Source: Diaphorobacter aerolatus | GTDB taxonomy: Bacteria; Pseudomonadota; Gammaproteobacteria; Burkholderiales; Burkholderiaceae_C | Direction: 5' to 3' | Length of the DNA: 64,000 nt | Assembly: GCF_014489535.1 (NCBI RefSeq) | Contig: NZ_CP060783.1 | Coordinates: 2,418,001 to 2,482,000 of the forward strand | Shown: positions 1-10,332 of the stretch, in pieces | Position numbering within the stretch: position 1 is the stretch's first letter | Layout of the letters: each line of letters starts with the position of its first letter | Position numbers and translations under genes: made by a program | The notes under the pieces: model-generated | What the model was told of the DNA's origin: nothing | Database searches by the model: none | Seen by the model: the letters and a program-made list of their open reading frames with translations, nothing else

Positions 1-891
1 GCCGATGCGCCCTCCCCGGTGCAGGGCGTGATGATGGTGATGACCGACGCCACGCGCGAGCATCTGCGCGAACAGATGCTAGAGCGCCAGCGCGAGCAGA
101 TCCAGCATCTTCAGCAGGCATTGCAGGAGCAGGGCGATGCCAACGCGGAGGTCGACAAGCTGCGCGCGCTGCTCGACTGGCGCACGGCCATGCTCACCGA
201 GCACAACGAAATGCTGCAGCTGCTCTCGCACGAAATCCGCCAGCCGCTGAACAATGCCTCGGCCGCGATGCAGGCGACGATGAAGGCCATCGACGATCTG
301 CATCTCAAGAACACCGACCCCGCGACCAAGGCCCTGACACGCGCCGAACATGTGCTCCAGCAGGTGATCGGCACGCTCGACAACACGCTGGCAGCCGGCA
401 CCATTCTCGCGGTCGGCGGCAAGGCCAGTTCGTCGAGCGATACCGATCTGCCGACGCTGATCCAGCTCGTCATGCATGACATCGCGGCCGACCAGCGACC
501 GCGCATCAGCGAGCAGTGGGACACCAACACGCGCACCGTGCAGTTGCATCCGGCGCTGATGCGCCTGACCATCCGCAACCTGCTGAACAATGCGCTGGCC
601 TATGCGCCCGAGGGCACGCGGGTGACGCTGCGCATCTCCGAATCCGACGACCCGCTTGCGCTCATCATCGAAGTGGCCGACAACGGCCCGGGCATCTCCG
701 AGGAACTGCGCCCGCGCCTGTTCGACAAGGGCTCGCGCGGCAGCGGAAACCGCAACCGCGCGGGCGCCGGCCTTGGCCTCTTCATCGTTCGCTCGGTGGT
801 GCAACTTCATCAAGGTACAGTAGAGGCATTGCCCAATGATCCGCAGGGAACGATCATGCGACTGGTCATTCCCCAGGGTCTCGCGGACTGA
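1..891 (+). CDS. Sensor histidine kinase, C-terminal part (gene begins upstream of the window)
   Basis: The reading frame is open from base 1, so the true start lies outside the window. The visible part starts with a charged helical stretch (a likely coiled-coil linker), followed by the dimerisation/phosphoacceptor helix with an H-box (SHEIRQPLNN) and a HATPase_c domain. The N-box (NLLNNALAYAP), G1 box (DNGPGIS) and G2 box (GAGLGLFIVRS) are all present. It should autophosphorylate on the H-box histidine and pass the phosphate to the response regulator 68 bp downstream. The sensory domain is not visible, so the signal is unknown. Family assignment is secure. Confidence 0.93.
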   Translation, partial: ADAPSPVQGVMMVMTDATREHLREQMLERQREQIQHLQQALQEQGDANAEVDKLRALLDWRTAMLTEHNEMLQLLSHEIRQPLNNASAAMQATMKAIDDLHLKNTDPATKALTRAEHVLQQVIGTLDNTLAAGTILAVGGKASSSSDTDLPTLIQLVMHDIAADQRPRISEQWDTNTRTVQLHPALMRLTIRNLLNNALAYAPEGTRVTLRISESDDPLALIIEVADNGPGISEELRPRLFDKGSRGSGNRNRAGAGLGLFIVRSVVQLHQGTVEALPNDPQGTIMRLVIPQGLAD

Positions 892-959
892 TCCAGGGTT
901 GCCGCCGAGGCGCCTGCCTCCGGCCCGCCGCCATCACCTCCCATCCATCACCGAACGAC

Positions 960-1646
960 ATGCTGCCCGGAACCCTTGCACTGGTTGACGACGACACCGA
1001 ATATTGCGAATTCCTCGCACAACACCTGCGCGCGCAAGGCGTCGAAGTGCAGGCCTACAGCGACAGCAGCGACCTGCTCGCGGATCTGGCGCCGTATCGC
1101 TTCGACTTCTACGTGCTCGACCTGATGCTTCCGGGCGTGGACGGAGCCGAACTGATCCGCATCCTGCGCAAGCGCACCCAGGCCGGCGTGCTCATCGTCT
1201 CGGGCCGCCTTGGCCCCGAGGTGTTTGCCGAAGTGATCAACGCGGGCGCGGACATGTACCTCACCAAGCCGGTCACGTTCGAGCAGGTCGAACTCGCGAT
1301 CCGCGCGGTACACCGCCGCATCATGACCACGGCCCGGACGGCTACGGCATGGAAACTCGACAAGCGCCGCAGCGTCCTCACCGCTCCCGACGGCCAAACC
1401 GTGGAGCTCAGTCCCACCGACCTGATCCTCATGGACTGCTTTCTCAAGGCCGAGGGCGCGACGGTCACCCGCGAACAGATCCGCGAACTGCTGGACGGCA
1501 CGAGCGCCGCCGAGTCCGACAACAGCCTGCATGCCACGATCTACCGCCTGAGGAGGCGCATCGAACGCGTGACGCCGCTGGCCGTGCCACTTCAGTCGCA
1601 GCAGAAAGTCGGCTACCAGTTCCGGGCTCCGCTGATCGCGGGCTGA
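960..1646 (+). CDS. Response regulator, receiver plus winged-helix (OmpR/PhoB-like) DNA-binding domain
   Basis: A 228-residue protein. The N-terminal receiver has an acidic pocket at D10-D12, phosphoacceptor D54 in LDLMLPG, the conserved S81 and K103 in LTKP. Residues from about 130 to the end look like a Trans_reg_C winged helix, with a recognition-helix region around NSLHATIYRLRRRI. It follows the histidine kinase by 68 bp on the same strand, so they form a cognate pair. Targets cannot be inferred. The next gene is convergent and separated by a terminator, so the pair is the end of its operon. Confidence 0.93.
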   Translation: MLPGTLALVDDDTEYCEFLAQHLRAQGVEVQAYSDSSDLLADLAPYRFDFYVLDLMLPGVDGAELIRILRKRTQAGVLIVSGRLGPEVFAEVINAGADMYLTKPVTFEQVELAIRAVHRRIMTTARTATAWKLDKRRSVLTAPDGQTVELSPTDLILMDCFLKAEGATVTREQIRELLDGTSAAESDNSLHATIYRLRRRIERVTPLAVPLQSQQKVGYQFRAPLIAG

Positions 1647-1673
1647 GGACCTGCGCGCGCCGGAAAAAGAAAA

Positions 1674-1697
1674 ACGGGCTCCAGGGCCCGTTCTTCA
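1674..1697. terminator. Bidirectional intrinsic terminator
   Basis: A 7-bp perfect stem (AACGGGC / GCCCGTT) with a 6-nt loop. It is flanked by an A-rich tract on the left and a T-rich tract on the right, between the convergent response regulator and Roadblock genes, so it can serve both strands. Confidence 0.8.
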
Positions 1698-1719
1698 ATG
1701 CATCCGGAAAACAATCCGA

Positions 1720-2079
1720 TTACATGGTCATCTTGGCTTCGACGTCGTTGATCTTGCGACGTGCCAGAGCCAGGTTGGCGCGGCTGCTGTCGAGCACGTA
1801 ATAGATGAAGATGCCTGCCAGCTTCGACGAAGGGCGAATGATGTGGTATTGCTTGCCCAGGGTGATCAGAATGTCTTCGATCGAATCATTCAGGCCCAGC
1901 GCCTTCATTGTCTTCATCTTGGCGCGCACCACTTCGGTGTTGCCGGCGGCTGCCAGTTCCAGATCCACGCCGGTACCGATGCTGCCCAGCATCATGCCGC
2001 TGTTGTAGTCCACCACGGCAGCGCACATTGCGCCTTCCATCGACATCAGATCTTGCAGGCTTTCGTTGAGATTTGCCAT
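1720..2079 (-). CDS. Roadblock/LC7 domain protein
   Basis: A 119-residue single-domain protein starting MANLNESLQDLMSMEG. The size, the central pattern GAMCAAVVDYNSGMMLGS and the C-terminal helix fit the Roadblock/LC7 (MglB-like) fold, which in bacteria usually forms dimers and often regulates or partners a small Ras-like GTPase. No GTPase gene is adjacent in the window; the neighbours are the two-component pair (convergent) and malate synthase (divergent). There is no signal peptide or membrane segment, so it is cytosolic. Function beyond the fold is unknown. Confidence 0.75.
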   Translation of the reverse strand: MANLNESLQDLMSMEGAMCAAVVDYNSGMMLGSIGTGVDLELAAAGNTEVVRAKMKTMKALGLNDSIEDILITLGKQYHIIRPSSKLAGIFIYYVLDSSRANLALARRKINDVEAKMTM

Positions 2080-2423
2080 TTTTCGTACCCCTATCAGTTT
2101 CGGTTTTAAAACGGTCGCTGTTGATTAATAGCGCCTTATAGTGATTGTATAGAATCAGTTCTGACTTGTATCAACCAGTCACTTAGATAGGCGATTTCGA
2201 TTGTCATCTATTGTGAACAAGCGCAATTCATCATTCAGACACGCCTATAGGGCAACCAAACCCGCACCCGCTCCGTCGATTCAATGCACAAAAGTCACAA
2301 ATAAAACGCGTTTCGCGTAATTGATCGGACAAACAGTTCCCAATACAGTGACACATGACGATGCCCGATGGAATCAGCGGCATCGAAGGCTTCCAGTAAT
2401 TCAAGGTAGAGGTAGACACCACC
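2080..2423. other. Divergent intergenic region between the Roadblock gene and glcB
   Basis: 344 bp, clearly richer in AT than the flanking genes, holding the promoters of both divergent genes. I see no RNA gene, no strong hairpin and no reliable operator. The sequence just ahead of glcB (CAAGGTAGAGGTAGACACCACC) is only weakly Shine-Dalgarno-like. Confidence 0.5.
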
Positions 2424-4618
2424 ATGACCGATCGCATTGCCGTTCACGGCCTTCAAGTTGCTCCCGAGTTGCACAGCTTCATCGAGAAGGAAGTTCTGCC
2501 AGGCACCGGCGTTGAGGCCGCTGCATTCTGGAAGGGGTTCGACCTGCTCGTTGGCGACCTCGCACCGAAGAACGCCGCCCTGCTCGCCGAGCGCGACCGT
2601 CTGCAGAAGGAACTGGACACCTGGCACAAGGCCAACCCCGGGCCGATCACCAACATGGCCGCCTACCGCGACTTCCTCACGAAGATCGGCTACATGGTCG
2701 AGCCGCCCAAGGATGCTCGCGCCACCACCGCCAACGTCGATGCCGAACTGGCCAAAATCGCCGGGCCGCAACTCGTCGTGCCGATTCTCAACGCGCGCTA
2801 CGCACTGAACGCCGCCAACGCGCGCTGGGGCTCGCTGTATGACGCGCTCTATGGCACCGACGTGATCGGCGAAGAAGGCGGCGCGGAAAAAGGCAAGGGC
2901 TACAACCCGGCACGCGGCGCGAAGGTGATCGAATTCGCTCGCAACTTCCTGGACCAGGCCACGGCGCTTGCCAAGGGCTCGCACAAGGACGCCACGGCCT
3001 ACAAGGTCGCTGATGGCAAGCTCGAGGTCATGCTCAAGGATGGATCGACCACCGGTCTCAAGGATGCGGCGCAGTTCGTCGGCTACCAGGGCGGTGCCGC
3101 TGCGCCGTCGTCGGTGCTGCTCAAGAACAACGGCCTGCACATCGACATCCGCATCGATGACACAACACCGATCGGCAAGACGGATGCGGCCGGCGTGTCC
3201 GACGTGGTGGTGGAAGCCGCCGTGTCCACGATCCTCGATCTCGAGGATTCCGTGGCCGCCGTCGATGCGAACGACAAGGTGCTCGGCTACCGCAACTGGC
3301 TGGGCATTCTGAAGGGCTCGCTGACCGAGTCTTTCGACAAGGGCGGCAAGACCATCACGCGCGGCCTCAATGCCGACCGCGAGTACACCGGCGCGGACGG
3401 CAAACCACTCAAGCTGCATGGCCGCTCGCTGATGTTCCTGCGCAACGTGGGTCATTTGATGACCAACCCTGCCATCCTGTGGGGCGCGGACAGCAAGGAA
3501 ATTCCCGAAGGCATCATGGACGCCGTCGTGACCACCGCCATCGCCATGCACGACCTGAAGGGCAACGGTGCCAACGGCCTGCGCAACAGCCGCACCGGCA
3601 GCGTCTACATCGTCAAGCCGAAGATGCATGGCCCGGCCGAGGTCGGCTTTGCCAACGAGCTGTTTGGCCGCGTCGAAAAGCTCCTGGGCCTGCCCGAGAA
3701 CACCGTCAAGCTCGGCATCATGGACGAGGAACGCCGCACCAGCGTGAATCTGAAGGCGTCGATCGCCGCAGCACCGGCGCGCGTGGCCTTCATCAACACC
3801 GGCTTCCTCGACCGCACCGGCGACGAGATGCACACGGCCATGCAAGCGGGCCCGATGGTCCGCAAGGGCGAGATGAAGACCAGCGCCTGGCTGCAGGCCT
3901 ATGAAAAGAACAACGTGCTCGTCGGCCTCACCATGGGCCTGCGTGGCCGCGCACAGATCGGCAAGGGCATGTGGGCCATGCCCGATCTGATGAAGGCCAT
4001 GCTCGAACAGAAGATCGCCCACCCAATGCCGGTGCCAACACCGCCTGGGTGCCTTCGCCCACCGGTGCCACGCTGCACGCGCTGCACTACCACCAGGTGA
4101 GTGTCGAAGACGTGCAAAAGGAACTCGAGAAGACCAGTGCCGACGCGGAGCGCGACAACATCCTCGCGAACCTGTTGCAGATTCCGGTCGCCCAGGACCC
4201 GAAGTGGACCGCCGCCGAAATACAGCAGGAACTCGACAACAACGTGCAGGGCATTCTGGGCTACGTGGTGCGCTGGGTCGATGCGGGCATTGGCTGCTCC
4301 AAGGTGCCCGACATCCATGACGTCGGCCTGATGGAAGACCGCGCCACGCTGCGCATCTCGAGCCAGCACATCGCCAACTGGCTGCTGCACGGCATCGTCA
4401 CCGAGCAGCAAGTGCGCGACACGTTCACCCGCATGGCCAAGGTGGTGGATGGGCAGAACGCGGGCGATGCGTCCTATGTCAGCCTCGAGAAGAATCCGCA
4501 GGGTGCCGCGTATCAGGCCGCCCTAGACCTGGTGTTCAAGGGCGTGGATCAGCCTTCGGGCTACACCGAGCCGCTGCTGCACGCATGGCGCCTCAAGGTG
4601 AAGGCCAACGCGAAGTAA
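2424..4618 (+). CDS. glcB: Malate synthase G (reading frame broken once in this sequence)
   Basis: Condenses glyoxylate with acetyl-CoA to give malate (glyoxylate/glycolate metabolism), cytosolic. The first 530 or so codons carry typical malate synthase G sequence, including [36 protein letters not shown] and the catalytic-region stretch [12 protein letters not shown]. The frame is then lost near 4021-4024 and continues one frame over with [22 protein letters not shown], a signature of the same enzyme. Adding one base there (a likely C-A-C-C-C-N-A-A-T context) restores about 731 residues, close to the 723 of the E. coli protein. Terminated by a strong hairpin. Probably a sequencing indel rather than decay, because both halves are fully conserved. 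Confidence 0.93.
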
Positions 4619-4647
4619 CGCAAGCCTCAAGCCGTCAACATCAGGAA

Positions 4648-4673
4648 GCCCGCTGTTCGCAGCGGGCTTTTTT
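4648..4673 (+). terminator. Intrinsic terminator of glcB
   Basis: An 8-bp GC-rich stem (GCCCGCTG / CAGCGGGC) with a TTCG tetraloop followed by six T residues, 29 bp after the glcB stop. Confidence 0.9.
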
Positions 4674-5185
4674 CGTTGCGTGTCGCCAAGCCGCACCAGA
4701 ACGTCGTCATTCGATACAGCCGCGGCGTTTCATTCACGCCCGTGACAGTCCATTGCAAGCAATGTCCCGAAGCCATCCCCCAAAAACAGCATTTCAAAAT
4801 GTTTCCAAGGCACAAACTACGTAAAAACACTCAGATCGACGTACATCCAAATCTTGACATCGGTCAACCAATCAGTCTCCGATGTGAGTATTCACTACCA
4901 TCAAAAGTAAAACAGGATTGACCCAGTCGACGATCTCAGAAGCTGACCAAATGTGTCTTATGAAATTACAAAATCAATAAATTGACACATTAACCGCCGT
5001 CCTCCCTGTTGCGTAGTCCTGTCATTGATTAACAATACAGACTATTGAACTCATCAGTCCAATAGATTTCAATTAGTGTTTCCATCCGGTCGGGTGTGAA
5101 TCGAACACCTTCTCCCATGCGCCACCTACGGCATGGCAAGAGGGGTCAGCAGCAGGGAGGGGTTGCCCAACAGCAACCGGAGGCC
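4674..5185. promoter_or_regulatory. Long AT-rich leader upstream of the exopolysaccharide operon
   Basis: About 510 bp without a convincing gene, much richer in AT than the surroundings. It must hold the promoter of the wecB operon. A small inverted repeat (GGTGT ... ACACC) lies near 5094-5113, too weak to call a terminator. No sigma-54 signature or recognised riboswitch could be identified by eye. Its length suggests several regulator sites or a long untranslated leader. Confidence 0.45.
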
Positions 5186-5188
5186 ATG

Positions 5189-6531
5189 ATGAAAATTCTT
5201 TCCGTATTCGGTACCCGTCCGGAGGCCATCAAGATGGCTCCGCTCGTGAAAGCGCTTGCCGTCGAGCCCGGCATCGAAAGCCTGGTCTGCGTGACCGGGC
5301 AGCATCGCCAGATGCTCGATCAGGTGATGCAGCTCTTTCAGATCAAGGCCGACTTCGATCTCGCGGTGATGCAGCCGAACCAGACGCTCAACGGATTGTT
5401 CGCGCGCGCCGTGACGGGGGTGGACGAAGTGTTGGCCAAGGTGCAGCCCGACGTGGTGCTGGTGCACGGCGATACCAGCACGGCCTGTGCCTGTGCGCTG
5501 GCCGCGTTTCATCGCCGCGTTGCCGTGGGGCATGTGGAAGCCGGTCTGCGCACGGGCAATCTAAGCATGCCGTTTCCCGAGGAAATGAATCGCCGCGTCG
5601 TTGACAGCGTGAGCGAATGGATGTTTGCGCCGACCGTGACGTCCAGGGCCAACCTGCTGCGCGAACACCTGCACGGACGCATTCACGTGACCGGCAACAC
5701 CGTGATCGATGCGCTCGCCGCCACCAGCGACAGGCTGCAGCGCGACCACGCGCTGTCTGACCAACTCGCCGCCCGTTATCCGTGGATCGACGCGTCGCGC
5801 AAGATGGTGCTCGTGACCGGGCATCGTCGTGAAAGCTTTGGCGATGGCTTCCGCTCGATCTGCGCGGCGCTCGCGCAGCTTGCCGAGCGCGAGGACGTGC
5901 AGATCGTCTACCCGTGCACCTGAACCCCGCCGTGCGCGAGGTGGTCATGTCCACGCTCGGTGATGCGCCGCGCATCCATCTGATCGAACCGCTCGACTAT
6001 CTCGATTTCGTCTGGATGATGCAGCGCGCGCACATCATCGTCACCGATTCGGGTGGCGTGCAGGAGGAAGCGCCCTACCTCGGCAAGCCGGTGCTGGTGA
6101 TGCGCGACGTCACCGAGCGCCCCGAGGCGGTCGCAGCCGGTACGGTCGCCATCGTGGGCACGCGCAGTGAACGCATCATCGACGCGGTATCGCGCCTGCT
6201 CGACGACGACGCCTATCACGCGTCATTCTCGCGGCGCATCAACCCCTATGGCGATGGCCATGCATCGGCACGCATCGTCGCCGCGCTGCTGGGGCGCGGC
6301 TTTGAGGAGTTTGGCGTGCAGGTCGAGGGCTCGATACCCGCCCCTCGGGTGCGGCTGCGCCAATCATCACCGCCCCGTAAGCGCGAGCGCGAGGCATTTC
6401 ATGTCTGCACCGAGACTTCTTCAGTCGCGAACCCCCCGGGCCCCTGCATGGCGGCGCATGCCATGGGGATTCGGCGGTATGGCGCTGCTGCTGACCGGCA
6501 CGCTCGCGCAGGCCAGCACGCTGAGCAATGA
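5189..6531 (+). CDS. wecB: UDP-N-acetylglucosamine 2-epimerase, non-hydrolysing (frame broken near 5914)
   Basis: Interconverts UDP-GlcNAc and UDP-ManNAc in the cytosol. The N-terminus [20 protein letters not shown] is diagnostic, followed by [34 protein letters not shown] and VTGHRRE. After VYPC the frame shifts; the other frame continues HLNPAVREV and [22 protein letters not shown], as expected after a canonical VYPVHLNP, so one G is missing near 5914. ATG codons occur at 5186 and 5189 behind a GGAGG; the second has the better spacing. Homology fades by about 6335, while the stop at 6531 overlaps the next gene, so a second small indel near the end is possible. First gene of the polysaccharide operon, where it would supply UDP-ManNAc. 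Confidence 0.9.
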
Positions 6532-8641
6532 TCTCCAATTGCTGACCCAGGGCCAGCGCTTCGAGCGTCGCATCTCGCTCGCGACGATGGGCATGCCGGG
6601 CAACGCCGTCAACGTGCCTGCGGGATCGCTGCAGGAGTTCTACTTTCCGGCACACCCGTCGCAGCTCTCGCGCTCGCTTCAGGTGGTCGCTCCGGCCAAC
6701 CAACCGGCACCGGCATTCACGCTCAACGGAGCCGCGCAACCCGTGCAGGCCGCCACACCGGCTCAACCCGACCAGTTGCTGCGCACGTCACTGCCGCTGA
6801 ACCCGGCCGCCACGGCCACGCGGCTCGGCATGCAGGTGGCGCCGGCTCCGCAGACCGCCTGCGACGCAAGGCCCGCCGGTGCCGTCGCGTTGAAGTCCGC
6901 CAGCTATCTTTCGTACTATCCGGTCGCTGCTTCCCTGCCACCCCTCGAGCAAGCATGGAGTGCGCAGGCGGTTGCCGCACTGCCCGAACAACCATTCCTC
7001 ATGGTGGCCGCGCCGCCATTGAGCGCCGAGGCGTTCGACACCGCATGGCGCGTGGGCGTCGCCATGGCGCGGCTCGGTCGTCCCGCGTCGATTCATACGC
7101 TGCCGCGCGTGGGCGACAAGGTCGATACGCGCGCGCTCAGCATTCCACCGTCGCTCGCCGCGCTGCGCGCGTTCGCGGGGCTCAGCGACGCCAAGGAACA
7201 GCACACGATCGAAGACCCCGCCGAGATCGGCGCGCTGCTGATGCTCGATGCGGGCAGCACGCTCGCCGACGTGGTGGTGGTCGACAGACAACTGCAAAGC
7301 CAGATCGCCCAGGCGCTCGACGCACTGCACAACCAGATCACCGATGCGGACGCGCTCGCCGTGTTTCAGCGCTGGCGCGATCAGAAGATGCCGCTTGCGC
7401 GCGAGGCTGCGCTGAGCGCTCCCGTGGCACGCATGGCGTTCGGCGCGCATCCTGCATGGGCGGTGGCCGTGGGCAGCGCGGCACAGGTCGCCGCCATCAG
7501 TGACAAGCCCGGCTGGCTGGCGCTGAGCGCCGTTGCCGACGGCGCTGCCCGCCTGCCCGAACAGCAGGCCAACCACCCGATCCTGCGGCCCGACAGCCCC
7601 ACGTCATCGTCGCAGTTTGCGGTGCAGGCACCGGAGAACTGGAGCGCGAGCTTTGCGCTGCTGCCGCCCACCGGCGCAAGCCACACGCCCACCCATGTCA
7701 GCGCGAGTTTTCTGATTCCCGCGCAGACGAAATCACAGTATCCCGTGGGCGCGTTGCGCTGGAACGGCGTTCTGCTGGCTGCGAGCAGACTCAGTGCCGG
7801 CAGCGAGCGTGACACGCTGAGTGCCGACATCCCCGTCTATGCGCTCAGCGACATCAATCTGCTGCAGGTGTCGCTTGAGCAGAACGCGCCTGAAGGCGAT
7901 TGCAAGCAGGCGCTCACCGTACCGACCACGGCGCTGCAACTGGACGTGCGTTTCGACGCTCCGCGCCAGACCGCGCTGCCCCGCAATCCGACGTTCGCAG
8001 ATCTGATCCCGCATCTCGGGCTGAGCGCCGAACTCGCGGTGCCGAGGGACTATCTGGTGCACGTGCGACCGGGTCTGAGCAATGCGATCCGCATGGCGGT
8101 CGCGGCCAATCTGTCGGCCCATTCCGCGCAACTGGTGCTGGTCGAAAAGAACCAGCCCTACACACCCGCACGCACCTTTGTCGCGCTCGACGTGGCCCTG
8201 CCGGGCACCAATCGCAGCGTGAACCTGCTCGGCGACCGCGTGGCGTTTCGCGACCGCTCAATCGACGACCTGCCCTGGAAACCCACCACCGACGTCAGCG
8301 CCGTGCAAGCAGTGACGGCCGGTCATCAGGCCGGACTGCTGTGGTATCCGATGGGCGAAGCCAGGGCCGCGATCAAGCCCACGGGGCTGCTGGTCAACCA
8401 CGGGCAACTCGCCCTGCTCGGGCCGAACTCCGAGGTCGCCTGGATCAACGCCTCGGGCTCGGTCGTGCATGCCTCCGACGCCAACACCGCCGGCCCGATG
8501 TACGAGTGGCGTTCGTTGTTTTCCTGGGGCGTGCCGGTCACGCTCGGCGCGCTGATCCTGTTCATCTTGCTGCTGGCCGCCGCAACCTTCGCCGCACGCA
8601 GGGCGCGCAACAAGACAACACATACGGAGGGCTCGCCATGA
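6401..8641 (+). CDS. BcsB-like periplasmic, membrane-anchored polysaccharide synthase partner
   Basis: 746 residues from ATG 6401 (GAGG six bases upstream). An N-terminal hydrophobic signal ([16 protein letters not shown]) is followed by a long periplasmic region and a single C-terminal membrane helix at about residues 708-732 ([20 protein letters not shown]), ending in a basic tail. Size, topology and position before a family 2 glycosyltransferase match BcsB (cellulose synthase subunit B), which guides the nascent polymer through the periplasm. The C-terminus overlaps the next start (ATGA), implying stoichiometric production with the synthase. Sequence identity to true BcsB looks low, so the polymer need not be cellulose. 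Confidence 0.7.
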   Translation: MSAPRLLQSRTPRAPAWRRMPWGFGGMALLLTGTLAQASTLSNDLQLLTQGQRFERRISLATMGMPGNAVNVPAGSLQEFYFPAHPSQLSRSLQVVAPANQPAPAFTLNGAAQPVQAATPAQPDQLLRTSLPLNPAATATRLGMQVAPAPQTACDARPAGAVALKSASYLSYYPVAASLPPLEQAWSAQAVAALPEQPFLMVAAPPLSAEAFDTAWRVGVAMARLGRPASIHTLPRVGDKVDTRALSIPPSLAALRAFAGLSDAKEQHTIEDPAEIGALLMLDAGSTLADVVVVDRQLQSQIAQALDALHNQITDADALAVFQRWRDQKMPLAREAALSAPVARMAFGAHPAWAVAVGSAAQVAAISDKPGWLALSAVADGAARLPEQQANHPILRPDSPTSSSQFAVQAPENWSASFALLPPTGASHTPTHVSASFLIPAQTKSQYPVGALRWNGVLLAASRLSAGSERDTLSADIPVYALSDINLLQVSLEQNAPEGDCKQALTVPTTALQLDVRFDAPRQTALPRNPTFADLIPHLGLSAELAVPRDYLVHVRPGLSNAIRMAVAANLSAHSAQLVLVEKNQPYTPARTFVALDVALPGTNRSVNLLGDRVAFRDRSIDDLPWKPTTDVSAVQAVTAGHQAGLLWYPMGEARAAIKPTGLLVNHGQLALLGPNSEVAWINASGSVVHASDANTAGPMYEWRSLFSWGVPVTLGALILFILLLAAATFAARRARNKTTHTEGSP

Positions 8642-10332
8642 TGCCGTCGCACTATGTTCCGTACCTGCTTGCGGACTACTACCACTGGCTCGAAATCGCG
8701 GGCGTGGTGGTGGCGGTCGTGATCCTGCTCTCGAGCCTCGATGATCTGTTCGTCGATGCCTGGTTCTGGATTCGCAAGGCCTACCGGCGCTTCATCATGC
8801 GCCGCTATCCGCCGCTCACCAGTCAGGCGCTTCGCGCCGTGCCCGAACAGCCGCTGGCCATCATGGTTCCGGCCTGGCTCGAATACGACGTCATCGCGCT
8901 GATGCTCGAGAGCATGGTGAACACGCTCGAATACAAGAACTACATGATCTTCGTAGGCACCTACCAGAACGATGATCGCACCCGCAACGAGGTCGAGCGC
9001 ATGCGCCGACGCTACCGCCAACTGATCCGTGTCGAGGTGCCGCACGACGGCCCCACCTGCAAGGCCGATTGCCTGAACTGGATCATCCAGGCCATCTTCC
9101 AGCAAAACGAACGCCAGAGCGCCCCGTTCGCGGGTGTCATCCTGCATGACAGCGAAGACCTGCTGCATCCGCTCGAACTCAAGTACTACAACTACCTGCT
9201 GCCGCGCGTGGACTTCATCCAGTTGCCGGTGGCCTCCATCGAACGCCACTGGTATGAACTGGTCGCGGGCACCTACATGGACGAATTTGCCGAATGGCAT
9301 ACCAAGGATCTCGTTGTGCGCGAGAGCATGTCTCGCATGGTGCCGTCGGCGGGTGTGGGCACCTGTTTCTCGCGCCGGGCGATGGAGTATCTCGCCAGCC
9401 AGACCAACAACCAGCCGTTCAACACCGACACGCTGACCGAAGACTACGACATCGGAGCGCGCCTGTCGCGCATGGGCATGAAGCAGATCTTCGGGCGCTT
9501 TCCGGTGGAGCGCACCTCGCGCCGCAAATCCTGGTTCGGACTCGGCCCGCAGAAGGAGGTCACGCAGATGCTGCCGCTCGACATCCGCGAATATTTCCCC
9601 AACACCTTCAAGACCGCGTACCGCCAGAAGGCGCGCTGGACGCTGGGCATCGGGCTGCAGGGCTGGACGCAGGTGGGCTGGAAGGGATCGCTCGCCACCA
9701 AATACCTGCTGTTCCGTGATCGCAAGGGCCTTGTCACCTCGTTCATCGCCATCGCCGGGTACTTTCTGCTGCTGAACTTTCTGGCCTTCTGGTTCGCCGA
9801 TCGCATGGGCTGGTGGCAGACCTATTTCCCCTCCGAGTTCTCGCCGCGCGGCTGGGTCGGCACGCTGATCGTGCTCAACGGCATCGCGCTGCTGCTGCGT
9901 ACCCTGCAACGCGCGATCTTCGTCAACCGGCTCTATGGTTGGGAGCACGCGCTGCTCTCCGCGCCGCGCATGGTGATCGGCAACTTCATCAACGCCATGG
10001 CCGCCGCGCGCGCCTGGAAACTGTTCATAGCGCACCTCATCACGGGCAAGCGCCTTGCGTGGGACAAGACCATGCACGACTTCCCGTCCGCCGACCAGCT
10101 CGTGCAGCAGCGCCAGAGCCTCGGTGAGTTGCTCATGAGCTGGAAGGTGATCGACGAGGCGCAGCTCGCCATCGCGCTGAACCGCCAGCAGCAGGTGGGA
10201 TTGAAGCTCGGCGAAATTTTGCTGCAGCACGACTACCTCGACGAAAGCACGCTGGAGGAAGCGATCTCGTACCAGCGCTACGTCGAAGAGGTCTCGCGCC
10301 CAGCGCCGCTGATGCCGGAGCCGAGCCAATGA
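8638..10332 (+). CDS. nfrB: NfrB-like processive family 2 glycosyltransferase with C-terminal MshEN domain
   Basis: 564 residues. Start ATG 8638 lies six bases after GGAGGG and overlaps the previous stop. There is an N-terminal membrane helix (about residues 15-33), a GT-A domain with D-x-D-like HDSED (about 170-175), TED (about 267) and the Q-x-x-R-W-type motif QKARW (about 329), then two or three membrane helices (about 365-440). The C-terminus (residues about 494-546) carries two 24-residue motifs separated by five residues, the arrangement of MshEN c-di-GMP-binding domains. This architecture is that of E. coli NfrB, the synthase behind the phage N4 glycan receptor. It probably polymerises a ManNAc-containing glycan when c-di-GMP is high. 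The first motif has Ser where Arg is usual. Confidence 0.85.
   Translation: MMPSHYVPYLLADYYHWLEIAGVVVAVVILLSSLDDLFVDAWFWIRKAYRRFIMRRYPPLTSQALRAVPEQPLAIMVPAWLEYDVIALMLESMVNTLEYKNYMIFVGTYQNDDRTRNEVERMRRRYRQLIRVEVPHDGPTCKADCLNWIIQAIFQQNERQSAPFAGVILHDSEDLLHPLELKYYNYLLPRVDFIQLPVASIERHWYELVAGTYMDEFAEWHTKDLVVRESMSRMVPSAGVGTCFSRRAMEYLASQTNNQPFNTDTLTEDYDIGARLSRMGMKQIFGRFPVERTSRRKSWFGLGPQKEVTQMLPLDIREYFPNTFKTAYRQKARWTLGIGLQGWTQVGWKGSLATKYLLFRDRKGLVTSFIAIAGYFLLLNFLAFWFADRMGWWQTYFPSEFSPRGWVGTLIVLNGIALLLRTLQRAIFVNRLYGWEHALLSAPRMVIGNFINAMAAARAWKLFIAHLITGKRLAWDKTMHDFPSADQLVQQRQSLGELLMSWKVIDEAQLAIALNRQQQVGLKLGEILLQHDYLDESTLEEAISYQRYVEEVSRPAPLMPEPSQ

Noticed and set aside
2295..4022. A 575-codon open frame on the minus strand opposite glcB
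   Set aside because: Low-complexity Ala/Gly/His/Arg composition; it is the antisense shadow of a well-conserved enzyme.
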